DNA of 64,000 nt, taken from NCBI RefSeq assembly GCF_030704685.1, contig NZ_JAUZDX010000010.1, forward strand, positions 124,001 through 188,000, written 5' to 3'. Both the position numbers and the translations under genes were made by a program. Below, piece by piece: positions 18,169 through 26,187 of this stretch (position 1 is the first letter of the stretch; each line of letters begins with the position of its first letter). The stretch is from Acidovorax sp. A1169 (GTDB taxonomy: Bacteria; Pseudomonadota; Gammaproteobacteria; Burkholderiales; Burkholderiaceae_C). The notes below the pieces were generated by a model. That model ran no database searches, was not told the DNA's origin, and saw nothing but the letters and a program-made list of their open reading frames with translations.

Positions 18169-18564
18169 TCAGGGCTTGGAAGCAGGGGCGGCCGGAACTG
18201 CCTGAGAACCCGGCATGTTGATGGTCACGGGCGAAACAGCAGCCGGGGCAGTCACGGGAGTAGTCGGTTTTCCGATGCTCCAGATCGTGCCCATCACACC
18301 CAGGATCCCGACGACTGCGAGCCCTGCGAATCCAACCAAAGCGGTGTGAGTCCACCGGTGGTTGTCCGCAATTGCCTTGTGCATGTCGGTTTGGCCCTTC
18401 GCAATGTCCGCGCGCAGCTCTGCAAAGTTGGCCTTGGTGGGCAACTCGGCGATAGCGTCTTCAAGCCTTTTTACGCGGGCGTCCATTTCTCCATTATCTG
18501 GGGGTTCTCCGCCAGGCGACAAGGTGTCGCTGATGCCTCGCAGTTGTCGGACGTTGTCATTCAT
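18169..18564 (-). CDS. coiled-coil protein with one membrane segment
   Basis: A 131-aa protein from ATG 18564, chosen because it forms an overlapped stop-start with the upstream gene (ATGAATGA). Residues about 30-70 are coiled coil (VKRLEDAIAELPTKANFAEL), followed by one transmembrane helix (ALVGFAGLAVVGILGVMGTI) and a Pro/Ala/Val-rich tail. Architecture resembles the small coiled-coil/TM protein at 29306 in the lysis region. Possible roles are membrane exclusion of other phages or an anchor protein; no family is certain. Confidence 0.6.
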   Translation of the reverse strand: MNDNVRQLRGISDTLSPGGEPPDNGEMDARVKRLEDAIAELPTKANFAELRADIAKGQTDMHKAIADNHRWTHTALVGFAGLAVVGILGVMGTIWSIGKPTTPVTAPAAVSPVTINMPGSQAVPAAPASKP

Positions 18565-18805
18565 CCCTGGCCTCACCTTGTCTGATGGTGTTCTGAAGCA
18601 GCATCTCCAGGATTTTCGGGGGCGTTTTCGCGTTCGGGTACAGCTCTGTCAACTGGCCGCGCAGTTGTTCAAATCGAGCATTTAGTCTCTCTGAGTTCAC
18701 CGCGCCCGACTGGCAGAGCTCGTCCACCAACTCGCCCATTACGGCAGAGAGCGCGACAACTGCGGCGCTGACTTCGCCGATGTCCTTATTGCCCTTCTCG
18801 CTCAT
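18557..18805 (-). CDS. hypothetical small phage protein
   Basis: An 82-aa helical, acidic protein (SAAVVALSAVMGELVDELCQ, then ARFEQLRGQLTELYP). It overlaps the repressor gene upstream by four bases and the coiled-coil/TM gene downstream, so all four leftward genes form one operon. No family recognised. Confidence 0.55.
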   Translation of the reverse strand: MSEKGNKDIGEVSAAVVALSAVMGELVDELCQSGAVNSERLNARFEQLRGQLTELYPNAKTPPKILEMLLQNTIRQGEARDE

Positions 18806-19212
18806 GGCTGGCTCGCTTTCGTCTTAAGCTTCGGCACCTTGACCGTGCCCTTGTGAACCAGCGTGACATCGCCGCTTTCGAAGGCATCAGCGAGCTTCTT
18901 CACCTGCTCTGCCGTCATTGCCTGCTGCTGCTGCAGGTTGTGGATCAGGTCTGCTATCACCGCCCAATCTTTCGCGGGATTGCGCGCCGCCAGTTTGTCC
19001 TCGGCCCGGTGCAGGTCCAGCATGATCGCCGCCGCATCGTTTACATCCACCGAGCGGAAGCTGCCTTCTAGCCGGGCCACGATTTCAGCGTTCAACGTGC
19101 GGTTGTTGTACTTCGCCGCCGCCTTCAGCCGGTCGCGCATGCCGTCGGGAAAGCGGACGATGTATTTGTCCGCATGACGCGACTCTGTGTCTTGAGGCTG
19201 CTTGTTATCCAT
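18802..19212 (-). CDS. Arc/Mnt-like ribbon-helix-helix repressor
   Basis: A 136-aa protein from ATG 19212. Residues about 12-50 (DKYIVRFPDGMRDRLKAAAK, then NNRTLNAEIVARLE) are a textbook Arc-family ribbon-helix-helix: beta strand KYIVRFP, helix A, and the R-T-L-N-A-E-I helix B. Arc proteins bind palindromic half-sites as dimers of dimers. The C-terminal half is extra and helical (possible oligomerisation, as in Mnt). It is transcribed divergently from a second Arc-like gene across four palindromic operators. It corresponds in place to Mnt of the P22 immI region. Confidence 0.85.
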   Translation of the reverse strand: MDNKQPQDTESRHADKYIVRFPDGMRDRLKAAAKYNNRTLNAEIVARLEGSFRSVDVNDAAAIMLDLHRAEDKLAARNPAKDWAVIADLIHNLQQQQAMTAEQVKKLADAFESGDVTLVHKGTVKVPKLKTKASQP

Positions 19213-19224
19213 TCCCCAATGGTA

Positions 19225-19317
19225 ATGGCCTAAAGCCCTACTGCAAATATGGCCTAAGGCCATGTGTTTGACTTTGATATGGCCCTAGGCCACATTAAAG
19301 ACATGGCCTTAGGCCAT
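19225..19317. promoter_or_regulatory. four-site operator between divergent repressor genes
   Basis: The 125-bp gap between the divergent RHH genes holds four copies of the odd palindrome ATGGCCTWAGGCCAT: 19225-19239 (degenerate), 19249-19263 (perfect), 19279-19293 (two mismatches), 19303-19317 (perfect). Centre-to-centre spacing is 24, 30 and 24 bp. A possible rightward -35 (TTGACT, 19268-19273) lies just before site 3 and a weak -10-like CATTAA just after it, so binding there would block the promoter. Arc-type dimers binding paired sites would fit this arrangement. Confidence 0.8.
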
Positions 19318-19337
19318 AAACTAAATGAAAGGACTTT

Positions 19338-19529
19338 ATGACTACAGAGACCAAGGTTCAGCAGCGCGATGAGTCGGACAAATTCCTCCTGCGGTTGCAC
19401 GCCGATGGCTTGCGCAAGCAACTCAAGATTCGTGCAGCCGAGAACGAACGCACCCTCAACGCAGAAATTCTGTACCTCATCAAGCTCGGCCTGCGTGCGG
19501 AGGAGCAGCAACAGGGACCGCATGCATGA
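19338..19529 (+). CDS. Arc-like ribbon-helix-helix regulator
   Basis: A 63-aa protein with the Arc fold almost end to end: strand KFLLRLHADG, helix A LRKQLKIRAAEN and helix B RTLNAEILYLIKLGL. Size and location (first gene rightward from the operator cluster, followed with a four-base overlap by an ORF6N-domain gene) match Arc of P22 immI, which represses its own promoter and that of the antirepressor. Ribosome-binding site AAAGGA precedes ATG 19338. Confidence 0.85.
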   Translation: MTTETKVQQRDESDKFLLRLHADGLRKQLKIRAAENERTLNAEILYLIKLGLRAEEQQQGPHA

Positions 19530-20203
19530 CCGAAGTCGTCACTATTGGCGCGGTGGCAACGCCCGTCATTAACTTCAAAGACCAGCGGGTCTGCACCTCG
19601 AAACAATTGGCGCAGTTGTACGGATGCTCAGAAAAGAACATCGGAGATAACTTCGAGAACAACCGCGAGCGCTTTGAAGAAGGCAAGCACTTTGTCAAGC
19701 TTCAGGGTGGTGACCTTCGGGATTTCAAGAACCAACCCGATATCGTCGGGTTGGTTGCCAAGAAGTCGGCTCACCTGATTCTCTGGACCGAACGGGGCGC
19801 TATGCGTCACGCCAAGATGCTAGAGACGGACGTGGCTTGGGAAGTTTTCGAGCAGATGGAGGACAGCTACTTCTCAAAAACCAGAGCCCGTCAGCCCATC
19901 ACAGACGGCCAAGAGCGCAGCACGAAGTTCGACCGGCTACCGCTTTACCACTTCACAGTGGACACGGTGATCAAGCATGGCCTGTTGTTCGGCAAGGTCT
20001 ACGCACTGTTGAACTTATTCGCCGGGTCGCACAGCTTCAAGGAAATGTCCAAAGAGCAGAGCGCCGAGGTGCACGACTTCTGCGACAGGTTTGCTCTGGG
20101 GCAGGACACCCGCACCGACTGGCAGCGCATCACGGACAACCAGACCAAGCTGTATGGCACGCCAGCGCAGCTGGACATGGTGCAGAAGCTGCTGCTTTCA
20201 TGA
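19526..20203 (+). CDS. ORF6N-domain antirepressor-like protein
   Basis: A 225-aa protein. The N-terminal about 100 residues are an ORF6N domain (VCTSKQLAQLYGCSEKNIGD, NNRERFEEGKHFVKL, LWTERGAMRHAKMLETDVAW), the DNA-binding domain of many phage antirepressors and KilA-N-related regulators. The C-terminal part (about 135-225) is an unrecognised helical domain. It is coupled to the Arc-like gene by ATGA. In P22 the ant gene stands in the same place and inactivates c2-type repressors; a similar job here is a sound but untested inference. Confidence 0.8.
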   Translation: MTEVVTIGAVATPVINFKDQRVCTSKQLAQLYGCSEKNIGDNFENNRERFEEGKHFVKLQGGDLRDFKNQPDIVGLVAKKSAHLILWTERGAMRHAKMLETDVAWEVFEQMEDSYFSKTRARQPITDGQERSTKFDRLPLYHFTVDTVIKHGLLFGKVYALLNLFAGSHSFKEMSKEQSAEVHDFCDRFALGQDTRTDWQRITDNQTKLYGTPAQLDMVQKLLLS

Positions 20204-20437
20204 GCCTACCCATTAGGGGAAACCCTTTGTATCCCGATCCGGGCCGATTAGGTGGTCTTTTGGCCCGCCCGGACTGAAAAAATAGCCGCATGACTGAACT
20301 GCGACAGTTTTGGATGTTTTTCGACCCCCCTTCGGCCATCGCAATCGGGGAAACTAGACCCACAAAGGCGAAGACCTCAACCGCGCCAACGGAAGAGGCC
20401 TTCAAGGTGAACCAAACTTCTCACGGAAAGATTCGAT
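20204..20437 (+). other. intergenic region with inverted repeat and possible 52-aa ORF
   Basis: Between the antirepressor-like gene and the next ORF. It contains a spaced inverted repeat TCCGGGC...GCCCGGA (about 20239-20274) with no T-run on the plus strand, so no convincing terminator. An ORF of 52 codons starts at ATG 20290 and overlaps the next gene's start by 11 bases; it lacks a clear ribosome-binding site and I do not call it a gene. Confidence 0.4.
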
Positions 20438-20764
20438 ATGAACGATAGCACAACCCCCGCGCCGGTCGCAATCCCCGACTTTGGCATCCCACCTGGCGCA
20501 CGCGCCGTGCTGGTCACTGACGCTGGCAGTGGAAACTTCAACCTCAAGCCCGTGCCACACCGCGCCTCTGTGGTGGACATCGAGCGCGATTTGACAGAGC
20601 ACCTGGACAACATGCCCTACAGCGACGAGTGGCTGATGAACCTGCGGGCCTACGTGGACCGGCGGCTGCAGGCCAGAGCTGAAGCCCGTGGAACTGGAGG
20701 CGTGGCCATGGCTCGTGGCGATGGCTGGAATATCTTGCACACGCAGATTCGGAGCGCAGCATGA
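20438..20764 (+). CDS. hypothetical phage protein
   Basis: A 108-aa protein from ATG 20438 with a good ribosome-binding site (GGAAAG). The first part reads like a small beta domain (GARAVLVTDAGSGNFNLKPV) and the second half is helical and acidic or basic (DIERDLTEHLDNMPYSDEWL). No family recognised. It is followed directly by a hairpin terminator, so it ends the rightward immI-like transcript. Confidence 0.55.
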   Translation: MNDSTTPAPVAIPDFGIPPGARAVLVTDAGSGNFNLKPVPHRASVVDIERDLTEHLDNMPYSDEWLMNLRAYVDRRLQARAEARGTGGVAMARGDGWNILHTQIRSAA

Positions 20765-20788
20765 AGCTGCGGATCGACTGATGTCACC

Positions 20789-20815
20789 AGGCCCGCCATG
20801 CCCGGGCCTTTCTCA
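20789..20815 (+). terminator. hairpin terminator after the immI-like operon
   Basis: A 7-bp GC-rich stem AGGCCCG/CGGGCCT with loop CCATGCC (20789-20809), followed by TTCTC. It lies between the last gene of the antirepressor transcript and the second copy of the 22-bp palindromic element, so the capsid genes downstream may need their own promoter or antitermination. Confidence 0.6.
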
Positions 20816-20821
20816 TTGCCC

Positions 20822-20843
20822 AAACGGCATTAATGCCAACGGT
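20822..20843. repeat. 22-bp element with 12-bp palindrome, copy 2
   Basis: AAACGGCATTAATGCCAACG, with the perfect palindrome GGCATTAATGCC at 20826-20837. It differs by one base from copy 1 at 3828-3849. It sits 8 bases after a terminator hairpin's tail and about 100 bases upstream of the scaffold start codon, consistent with a control site for the head-gene block. Confidence 0.7.
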
Positions 20844-20938
20844 TCGTGATCCTGCTCCCCTGATCCACATTGCCACCACGGGCGACGTGCCCGGTGTCAA
20901 CCGCCTCTACCCCGCCAGGGGCACGCCGAAGGATCAAC

Positions 20939-22000
20939 ATGAGCGCAGCAGCACCAGCAGCAGGAACGGAAAACCTCGACCCCGAAGACCAGATGGCGGC
21001 AGCTCTCGACGAGTTGCGCCAGGAACGTGCGGCCGAGTCCACCACTGCAGCACCAGCGCCGGCACCTGCACCAGCGGATGCGCCCGCGCCCAGCGATGGT
21101 GCTGCCGCAGCTGCTGATGGTCAATCCACGGACGCCGGAAACGCGCCATCCCAGGCCACCGGCCAGGCATCAGCAGCACCAGGTGCGGCTCCAGCCACCG
21201 ACCCCGCCAAGCTCCTGGAGCAGACGCAGCAGCAACTGCAGCATGCGCGCAGTGAGCTGGGCCGCGTCGGCGCGCTCAACCGCAATCTGGCCGAGGCCCG
21301 CGCCAAGCTCGAGCGTCTGCAGCAGGAAAACGCCACATTGAAGAAGGCCGCGCCATCACCCGAGCAGCCGCTCGGTGAAGACGCCGCAACCAAGCTGGCG
21401 GCTCTGGCAGAAAAGGCAAAGGGCTTCCCCGAACTGGAAGGTCTGGTGGGCGCAGTGCAGCAGGCCCTGCAGGCGGTGGATGCCAAAGCCGCCACGGTGG
21501 CCGAGCAGACCGCCGCCCGCATGGTCGAGCCGCTGCACGACCTGCGTGCAGAGCACAACCAGCGCCAGCAGGAACAGCGCGCCGCCGCCTTCGAGGCCGC
21601 GATGCAGACGTTCCAGACCACGTACCCCAATGCCGTGGAGGTGGTGCGCAGCCCAGAGTTCAACGCCTGGATCCGCACGCAGCCACAGCCAACGCAGCAG
21701 GCCTTCTACCAGGGGCAAGACCCCGGGGAAGCCATGGTGGTAATGGACGCCTACGACGCCGCCTTGCGCCGCGCAGGCAAAGCGCCCATCGCCCAGTACC
21801 CGACACAGCAGACCGCCGCACCGGCCCCCGCCCCTGCTGCCGAACGAGCCCGAGCCAACGACGCGCGCCTCAAAGCCGCCGCCGGACTTCCCAGCCGCAA
21901 CAGCGGCAACCAGGGAGGCCTGCCGCCTGAGGACGACTTCGAAGCCAACGTGGCTTATTTCCGCGACAAGCGACTCGCCAAAGCCCAGCGCGCTGCCTGA
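20939..22000 (+). CDS. putative scaffold/capsid assembly protein
   Basis: A 353-aa protein starting at ATG 20939 behind AAGGA. The order is an acidic N-terminus (DPEDQMAAALDELRQER), a long Ala/Pro linker, coiled coil (LLEQTQQQLQHARSELGRVG to RAKLERLQQENATLK, about 90-140), further helices, and a short basic C-terminal tail (VAYFRDKRLAKAQRAA). Highly helical, acidic protein with a basic C-terminal hook immediately before the major capsid gene is the usual appearance of a scaffolding protein. No protease motif was seen. Confidence 0.75.
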   Translation: MSAAAPAAGTENLDPEDQMAAALDELRQERAAESTTAAPAPAPAPADAPAPSDGAAAAADGQSTDAGNAPSQATGQASAAPGAAPATDPAKLLEQTQQQLQHARSELGRVGALNRNLAEARAKLERLQQENATLKKAAPSPEQPLGEDAATKLAALAEKAKGFPELEGLVGAVQQALQAVDAKAATVAEQTAARMVEPLHDLRAEHNQRQQEQRAAAFEAAMQTFQTTYPNAVEVVRSPEFNAWIRTQPQPTQQAFYQGQDPGEAMVVMDAYDAALRRAGKAPIAQYPTQQTAAPAPAPAAERARANDARLKAAAGLPSRNSGNQGGLPPEDDFEANVAYFRDKRLAKAQRAA

Positions 22001-22028
22001 AATCCATTCGATTTAGGAGCAATTCCAA

Positions 22029-23021
22029 ATGACCGTTTACGGTGATATCACCCCCCGTACCGCCGCCTATGCGGTGGACAAGATGCTGGAGCGTGCCCAG
22101 CCCATGTTGAACATGGCGAAGTTCGCCGTGGTCACGGCCGTGCCTAAGGGCAAAACCAAGGTCGTGAAGTGGCGCCGTTACGGCCGCCTGGCGCCGACCA
22201 CTACCCCGCTGACCGAAGGCGTGACGCCTGCCGCCGGCAACATCACGAGCACCGACGTGTCGGCCACTCTGGACCAGTACGGCCAGCGCGTGCAGATCAC
22301 CGACGTGATCCAGGACACGCACGAAGACCCCGTGCTGTCCGAGCTGAGCGAGTCGCTGGGCGAGACGGCAGGCCAGACGCAGGAAATGATCCTGTACAAC
22401 ACCATCAAGGCCGGCTCCCAGGTGATGTACGCCAACGGTGTGGCGCGCAACACGCTCAACACCGCGATGACCGCCAACGTGGCGCGCCGGGCCATCCGCC
22501 AGCTCAAGGCCCAGGATGCCCGCCCGCTGACCACGATGGTGGCGGCCAGCGACGGCGTGGGCACCACGCCTATCCCGCAGTGCTACATCTGCTTCATCCA
22601 CCCCAACGTGGAGCTGGACCTGCAGAACCTGACGCTGTTCCCCAACGGGTACACGCGCATCCAGAACTACGGCTCGTTCAAAGCGATCAGCGACGCCGAG
22701 GTGGGCTCGTTCGAAAACATCCGCTTCATGTCGAGCACGCTGTACGCCGCCCTGGCCAACGCCGGCAGCGCAACGCTGAACGGCATGCTGGGCGGTGCTG
22801 CGGTGGACGTGTACCAGTCGGTGGTGGTGGGTAAGGAAGCCTATGCCACGGTGCAGCTCTCCGCCTCCGGCTCGGGCCTCACGCCCATCGTGGTGAACCC
22901 CAAGCCCAGTGACAGCGACCCGATGGGCCAGCGTGGCCACGTGGCGTTCAAGCTGTGGAGCGCTGCGGCGATCTTGAACGACGCCTGGATGACGCGCATC
23001 GAGCACGGCGTCAGCGCCTGA
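22029..23021 (+). CDS. major capsid protein, N4-gp56 family
   Basis: A 330-aa protein with family hallmarks: TAAYAVDKMLERAQPMLNM near the N-terminus, then KGKTKVVKWRRYGRL, the LTEGVTP segment, and VSATLDQYGQRVQITDVIQD. These match the N4-gp56 group of HK97-fold capsid proteins. It forms the icosahedral shell. Ribosome-binding site TAGGAGC precedes ATG 22029. A strong hairpin follows the gene at 23049, which may set its high expression relative to the next genes. Confidence 0.9.
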   Translation: MTVYGDITPRTAAYAVDKMLERAQPMLNMAKFAVVTAVPKGKTKVVKWRRYGRLAPTTTPLTEGVTPAAGNITSTDVSATLDQYGQRVQITDVIQDTHEDPVLSELSESLGETAGQTQEMILYNTIKAGSQVMYANGVARNTLNTAMTANVARRAIRQLKAQDARPLTTMVAASDGVGTTPIPQCYICFIHPNVELDLQNLTLFPNGYTRIQNYGSFKAISDAEVGSFENIRFMSSTLYAALANAGSATLNGMLGGAAVDVYQSVVVGKEAYATVQLSASGSGLTPIVVNPKPSDSDPMGQRGHVAFKLWSAAAILNDAWMTRIEHGVSA

Positions 23022-23048
23022 TCGGGCGCATCGGCGATCAGCAACCCA

Positions 23049-23077
23049 GGGGCCGGTGTTCTGCCGGCCCCTTCTTC
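23049..23077 (+). terminator. hairpin after the major capsid gene
   Basis: A perfect 8-bp stem GGGGCCGG/CCGGCCCC with loop TGTTCTG (23049-23071) and then TTCTTC. The T-tract is interrupted, so it may be a partial terminator or an mRNA-stabilising 3' structure separating abundant capsid message from the tail genes. Confidence 0.6.
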
Positions 23078-23089
23078 AAGGAAATCACA

Positions 23090-23437
23090 ATGGCAAGAGC
23101 ACAACCCAAGGCCGCAGCTGCGGCCGCTGCCGAAGAAGCTGCTGGCAGCAACACCGATATCGATGTGGCCGTGCAGCAGCATGGCTTCTCGGGCCAGACG
23201 GTCGAGATCAAGCTCTTCAAGGGCGAGGCGAACGAGCCGACACAGCCCTTCTTCGGCATCAACAACTATCAAATCCAGGTCCAGCGCGAGAAGTGGGTGC
23301 GCGTGCCAGTGGAGATGGCCGACCACATCGAAGGCCTGACCTACTCTGTGCGCGAGGCGGACCCCGAGTTCCCCGACGACCCGTTCAAGGCCCGCTGGGT
23401 GGACAAGCCACGCTTCCCCCTGCAGCGCAAAGACTGA
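23090..23437 (+). CDS. hypothetical phage head protein
   Basis: A 115-aa protein from ATG 23090 behind AAGGA. The N-terminus is alanine-rich; the rest is a compact beta-rich domain (PFFGINNYQIQVQREKWVRV, then VREADPEFPDDPFKARWVDK). Located between capsid and adaptor genes, where small head-decoration or completion proteins are often found. No firm family assignment. Confidence 0.6.
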   Translation: MARAQPKAAAAAAAEEAAGSNTDIDVAVQQHGFSGQTVEIKLFKGEANEPTQPFFGINNYQIQVQREKWVRVPVEMADHIEGLTYSVREADPEFPDDPFKARWVDKPRFPLQRKD

Positions 23438-23452
23438 TCCAGGGGCCGCGGC

Positions 23453-24145
23453 GTGAACTTCCTGCAACTGGCCCGGGCCGTCAAGCGCGAGAGCGGCTTG
23501 TCGGGCGGCCCACCCGCATCCGTCACCACCGCGAGTGGTGACGATGCGCGCGTGTTCGAGTGGGTGAACTGGGCGTGGCGCGATATCGCCCTGGCGCACG
23601 AGTCCTGGCTGTTCCGCCGGGGCGAGGCGCTTGGCCAGGCCACAGGGATAACGCTGCCGCCTGGAGCGGCGCTGCCGGGGTTCGCGCTCGCCGACTGGGC
23701 CAGCTGGAAACAGCAGAACCCAGAGTACCGCCCCAGCGCCTGGCGCGTGGCCGATGGCCAGGCCTCGGAGCGCGGGTTGCAGTTCCTGCCGTACGACCAG
23801 TTCCGTGCGCGCTTTCTGGTCGGTGCGCACTCTCCCGGGCCGTTGCGCTTCTGGAGCATTGCGCCTGGCGGGGAGCTGCTGGTCGGACCCATGCCGGACA
23901 GCGCCCACCAGGTGCGCGCTTCCTATGTCCGCGACGTGGTGGACATGACCCTGGATGCCGACGAGCCGCCACTGCCGGCGCGCTTCCACAACCTGATCGC
24001 GTGGCGTGCGCTGCGCGAATACGGTGGCTTCGACGCAGCCAGCGAGGTTTACCAGCGGGCGGACCAGAACTACAGCATGGGTTTCTCGGCGCTGGCGCAA
24101 TCGCAGCTGCCACGGCCCGGCTTTGGCGCGAGGCCCCTGGCATGA
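23453..24145 (+). CDS. phage head-tail adaptor protein
   Basis: A 230-aa protein beginning with GTG 23453. The start MNFLQLARAVKRESGLSGGP followed by an ARVFEWVNWAWRDI helix is typical of the adaptor (gp4-like) proteins of podoviruses with N4-gp56-type capsids, which bind below the portal ring. Residues about 110-180 form a beta region (LRFWSIAPGGELLVGPMPDS), ending with a helix containing FHNLIAWRALREYG. It overlaps the next gene by four bases. Confidence 0.75.
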   Translation: MNFLQLARAVKRESGLSGGPPASVTTASGDDARVFEWVNWAWRDIALAHESWLFRRGEALGQATGITLPPGAALPGFALADWASWKQQNPEYRPSAWRVADGQASERGLQFLPYDQFRARFLVGAHSPGPLRFWSIAPGGELLVGPMPDSAHQVRASYVRDVVDMTLDADEPPLPARFHNLIAWRALREYGGFDAASEVYQRADQNYSMGFSALAQSQLPRPGFGARPLA

Positions 24146-26184
24146 GCGACATGCGTATGCCTCCCTTGAAGACCCAGTACTTCCCTCTGGCCGGGGGGCT
24201 GGATTCCGAGTCGCCCCAGCTCACGCTGCGGCCTGGGACGGTGATTGGCGCCGTGAACTACGAGAGCTCGGCCCTGGCGGGGTACGAGCGGGTGGGGGGC
24301 TACGAGCGCTTCGACGGGCGCGCACGCCCCAGCGATGCGGTCTACAAGTGCATGCAGGCCGCCGTGGCCTTCGCGGGCGTCGTCGTTGGCAACACCGTCA
24401 CCGGTGCCACGTCTGCCGCCACTGCCCGCGTCATCGCCGTGCGCAGCGCCGCGCAGCTGGTGGTCACCCGTGTCGCCGGCACCTTCGTCGTGGGCGAGAC
24501 GCTGACCGTGGCCGGCAACCCCGTGGGTGTTTTCAACGGCGACGCATCCGACATCATGGGGGCCGACGACAACACCTTCGCAGCGCTGGCGGCTGAGAGC
24601 TACCGCGCGGACATTGGTGCCGTGCCTGGCTCTGGGCCTGTGCGGGGCATCGCCGTATTGAGTGGCGTGCTCTACGCCTGGCGCGACAACGTGGCCGCCA
24701 CCGCGTGCAACCTCTTCAAGAGCACGGCCGCTGGCTGGGCCCAGGTGTTCCACTACTACGAGCTGGCATTCACCGCTGGCAGTGGCACCGAGCCGGCCGT
24801 GGGCGCGAACATCACCAAGGGGGCCGTTTCCGCGATCGTCAAGCGCGTGGTGACGGAATCAGGCACCTGGCAGTCGAACACCGCCAAGGGCCGCTTCATC
24901 ATCACTGCGCCGAGCGGTGGGGCATTCACGGCCGGGGCGCTGACCGCCGGCGCGACGGCCACGCTGTCCGGCGCCGAGACGGCGATCGCGCAGCTGCCAG
25001 GCGGCAGGATCGATGCCGTGGTCTACAACTTCACCGGCAAGGCCGGCGTGCAGCGGATCTATGGCGCGGATGGCGTGAACCGTGGCTTCGAATTCGACGG
25101 TGATGTGCTGGTGCCGATCGCCACCGGCATGGCTGCCGACAAGCCCACGCACTGCGTGGCGCACAAGGGGCACCTGTTCTTCAGCTTCGAAGGCTCGGTG
25201 CAGCACAGCGCGATCACTGACCCCTATCGCTGGTCGGTGGTGGTGGGCGCTGGGGAGATTGGTGCCGGCGATGTGGTCACAGGCTTTCAGGTTCTGCCTG
25301 CAGATGCCGATGGCGGCGCCCTGATGGTGTTTGCCGCGGCGCGCAGCTGGGTTCTGTACGGCAGCTCCAGCGCGGATTGGAAGTTTGTGAACTTCGCCGA
25401 TGACGTCGGCGCCCAGCGCTGGAGTGTGCAGAACCTGGGCCGCATACTGGTTTTTGACCCGCTGGGAGTGGCCATGGTCAGTGCCACGCAGGCCTTTGGC
25501 AACTTCGTGCGGTTGCCGCTGTCGGCGCGCATTCAGCGCCTGCTGAAGTCTCGGCAGGTAGTGGCATCGGTGGTCAACCGGGCCGACAACCGCATGCGGC
25601 TTTTCTTCGCCAGCGGCGATGCGCTGAGCATCACGCCTATCCCCACCGATGACGGCAGTACGCTGGCCTTCATGCCGATCAGCTACGGCCGGCCCGTGCG
25701 TTGCACGTGTGGGGCCTTGATCGACGGCGTGCACCGCAACTTCTTCGGCAGCGACGACGGCATGGTGTACGAGGCCGACCGTGGCCGCAGTTTCGACGGC
25801 GGCGAGATCGTGGGCTACCTCAAGCTGGCCTTCAACCACATCAAGAGCCCGATTGAGAAGAAGCGCTTTCGGCGCGTGGACCTGGAAAGCTCAAACCGCA
25901 GCGCCTGCGGCCTGCAGGTCCAGGGCGAATACAGCCTGGGCGATCCCACCATCGGCCTGACCGACGTTGTGGACGTGCAGCAGAACGCTGGCGGCGCCTA
26001 TTACAGCGTCAGCAACTACAGCCAGAGCTACTACAGCGTGCCCGTCAACACGCTCAACAAGATCCGCCTCGATGGCGTCGGCACCAGCCTGTGCCTCAGC
26101 TTCGTGAGTCGATCCAGCATCGAACTGCCCCACACGCTGCAGAGCGTGTCGGTGGTCTACACCCCCCGCCGTCTGGACAGGTAA
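24142..26184 (+). CDS. tail hub/tube-type structural protein
   Basis: A 680-aa beta-rich protein starting at ATG 24142. The opening (PLAGGLDSESPQLTLRPGTV) is a common start of large tail-hub proteins in P22/N4-like podoviruses (comparable with P22 gp10 in position). Repeated strand patterns such as AGVQRIYGADGVNRGFEFDG and FFGSDDGMVYEADRG suggest a propeller-like fold. Placed directly after the adaptor gene and before the fibre-type proteins. Assignment rests on position, length and fold-like pattern. Confidence 0.7.
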   Translation: MSDMRMPPLKTQYFPLAGGLDSESPQLTLRPGTVIGAVNYESSALAGYERVGGYERFDGRARPSDAVYKCMQAAVAFAGVVVGNTVTGATSAATARVIAVRSAAQLVVTRVAGTFVVGETLTVAGNPVGVFNGDASDIMGADDNTFAALAAESYRADIGAVPGSGPVRGIAVLSGVLYAWRDNVAATACNLFKSTAAGWAQVFHYYELAFTAGSGTEPAVGANITKGAVSAIVKRVVTESGTWQSNTAKGRFIITAPSGGAFTAGALTAGATATLSGAETAIAQLPGGRIDAVVYNFTGKAGVQRIYGADGVNRGFEFDGDVLVPIATGMAADKPTHCVAHKGHLFFSFEGSVQHSAITDPYRWSVVVGAGEIGAGDVVTGFQVLPADADGGALMVFAAARSWVLYGSSSADWKFVNFADDVGAQRWSVQNLGRILVFDPLGVAMVSATQAFGNFVRLPLSARIQRLLKSRQVVASVVNRADNRMRLFFASGDALSITPIPTDDGSTLAFMPISYGRPVRCTCGALIDGVHRNFFGSDDGMVYEADRGRSFDGGEIVGYLKLAFNHIKSPIEKKRFRRVDLESSNRSACGLQVQGEYSLGDPTIGLTDVVDVQQNAGGAYYSVSNYSQSYYSVPVNTLNKIRLDGVGTSLCLSFVSRSSIELPHTLQSVSVVYTPRRLDR

Positions 26185-26187
26185 GCC

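Noticed and set aside
20239-20274. Inverted repeat TCCGGGC...GCCCGGA as terminator of the antirepressor gene.
   Set aside because: Long loop and no T-run on the plus strand; the A-run after it would be on the wrong side for either direction.
20290-20448. A 52-codon ORF after the antirepressor-like gene.
   Set aside because: No ribosome-binding site, an 11-base overlap with a better-supported start at 20438, and no family.
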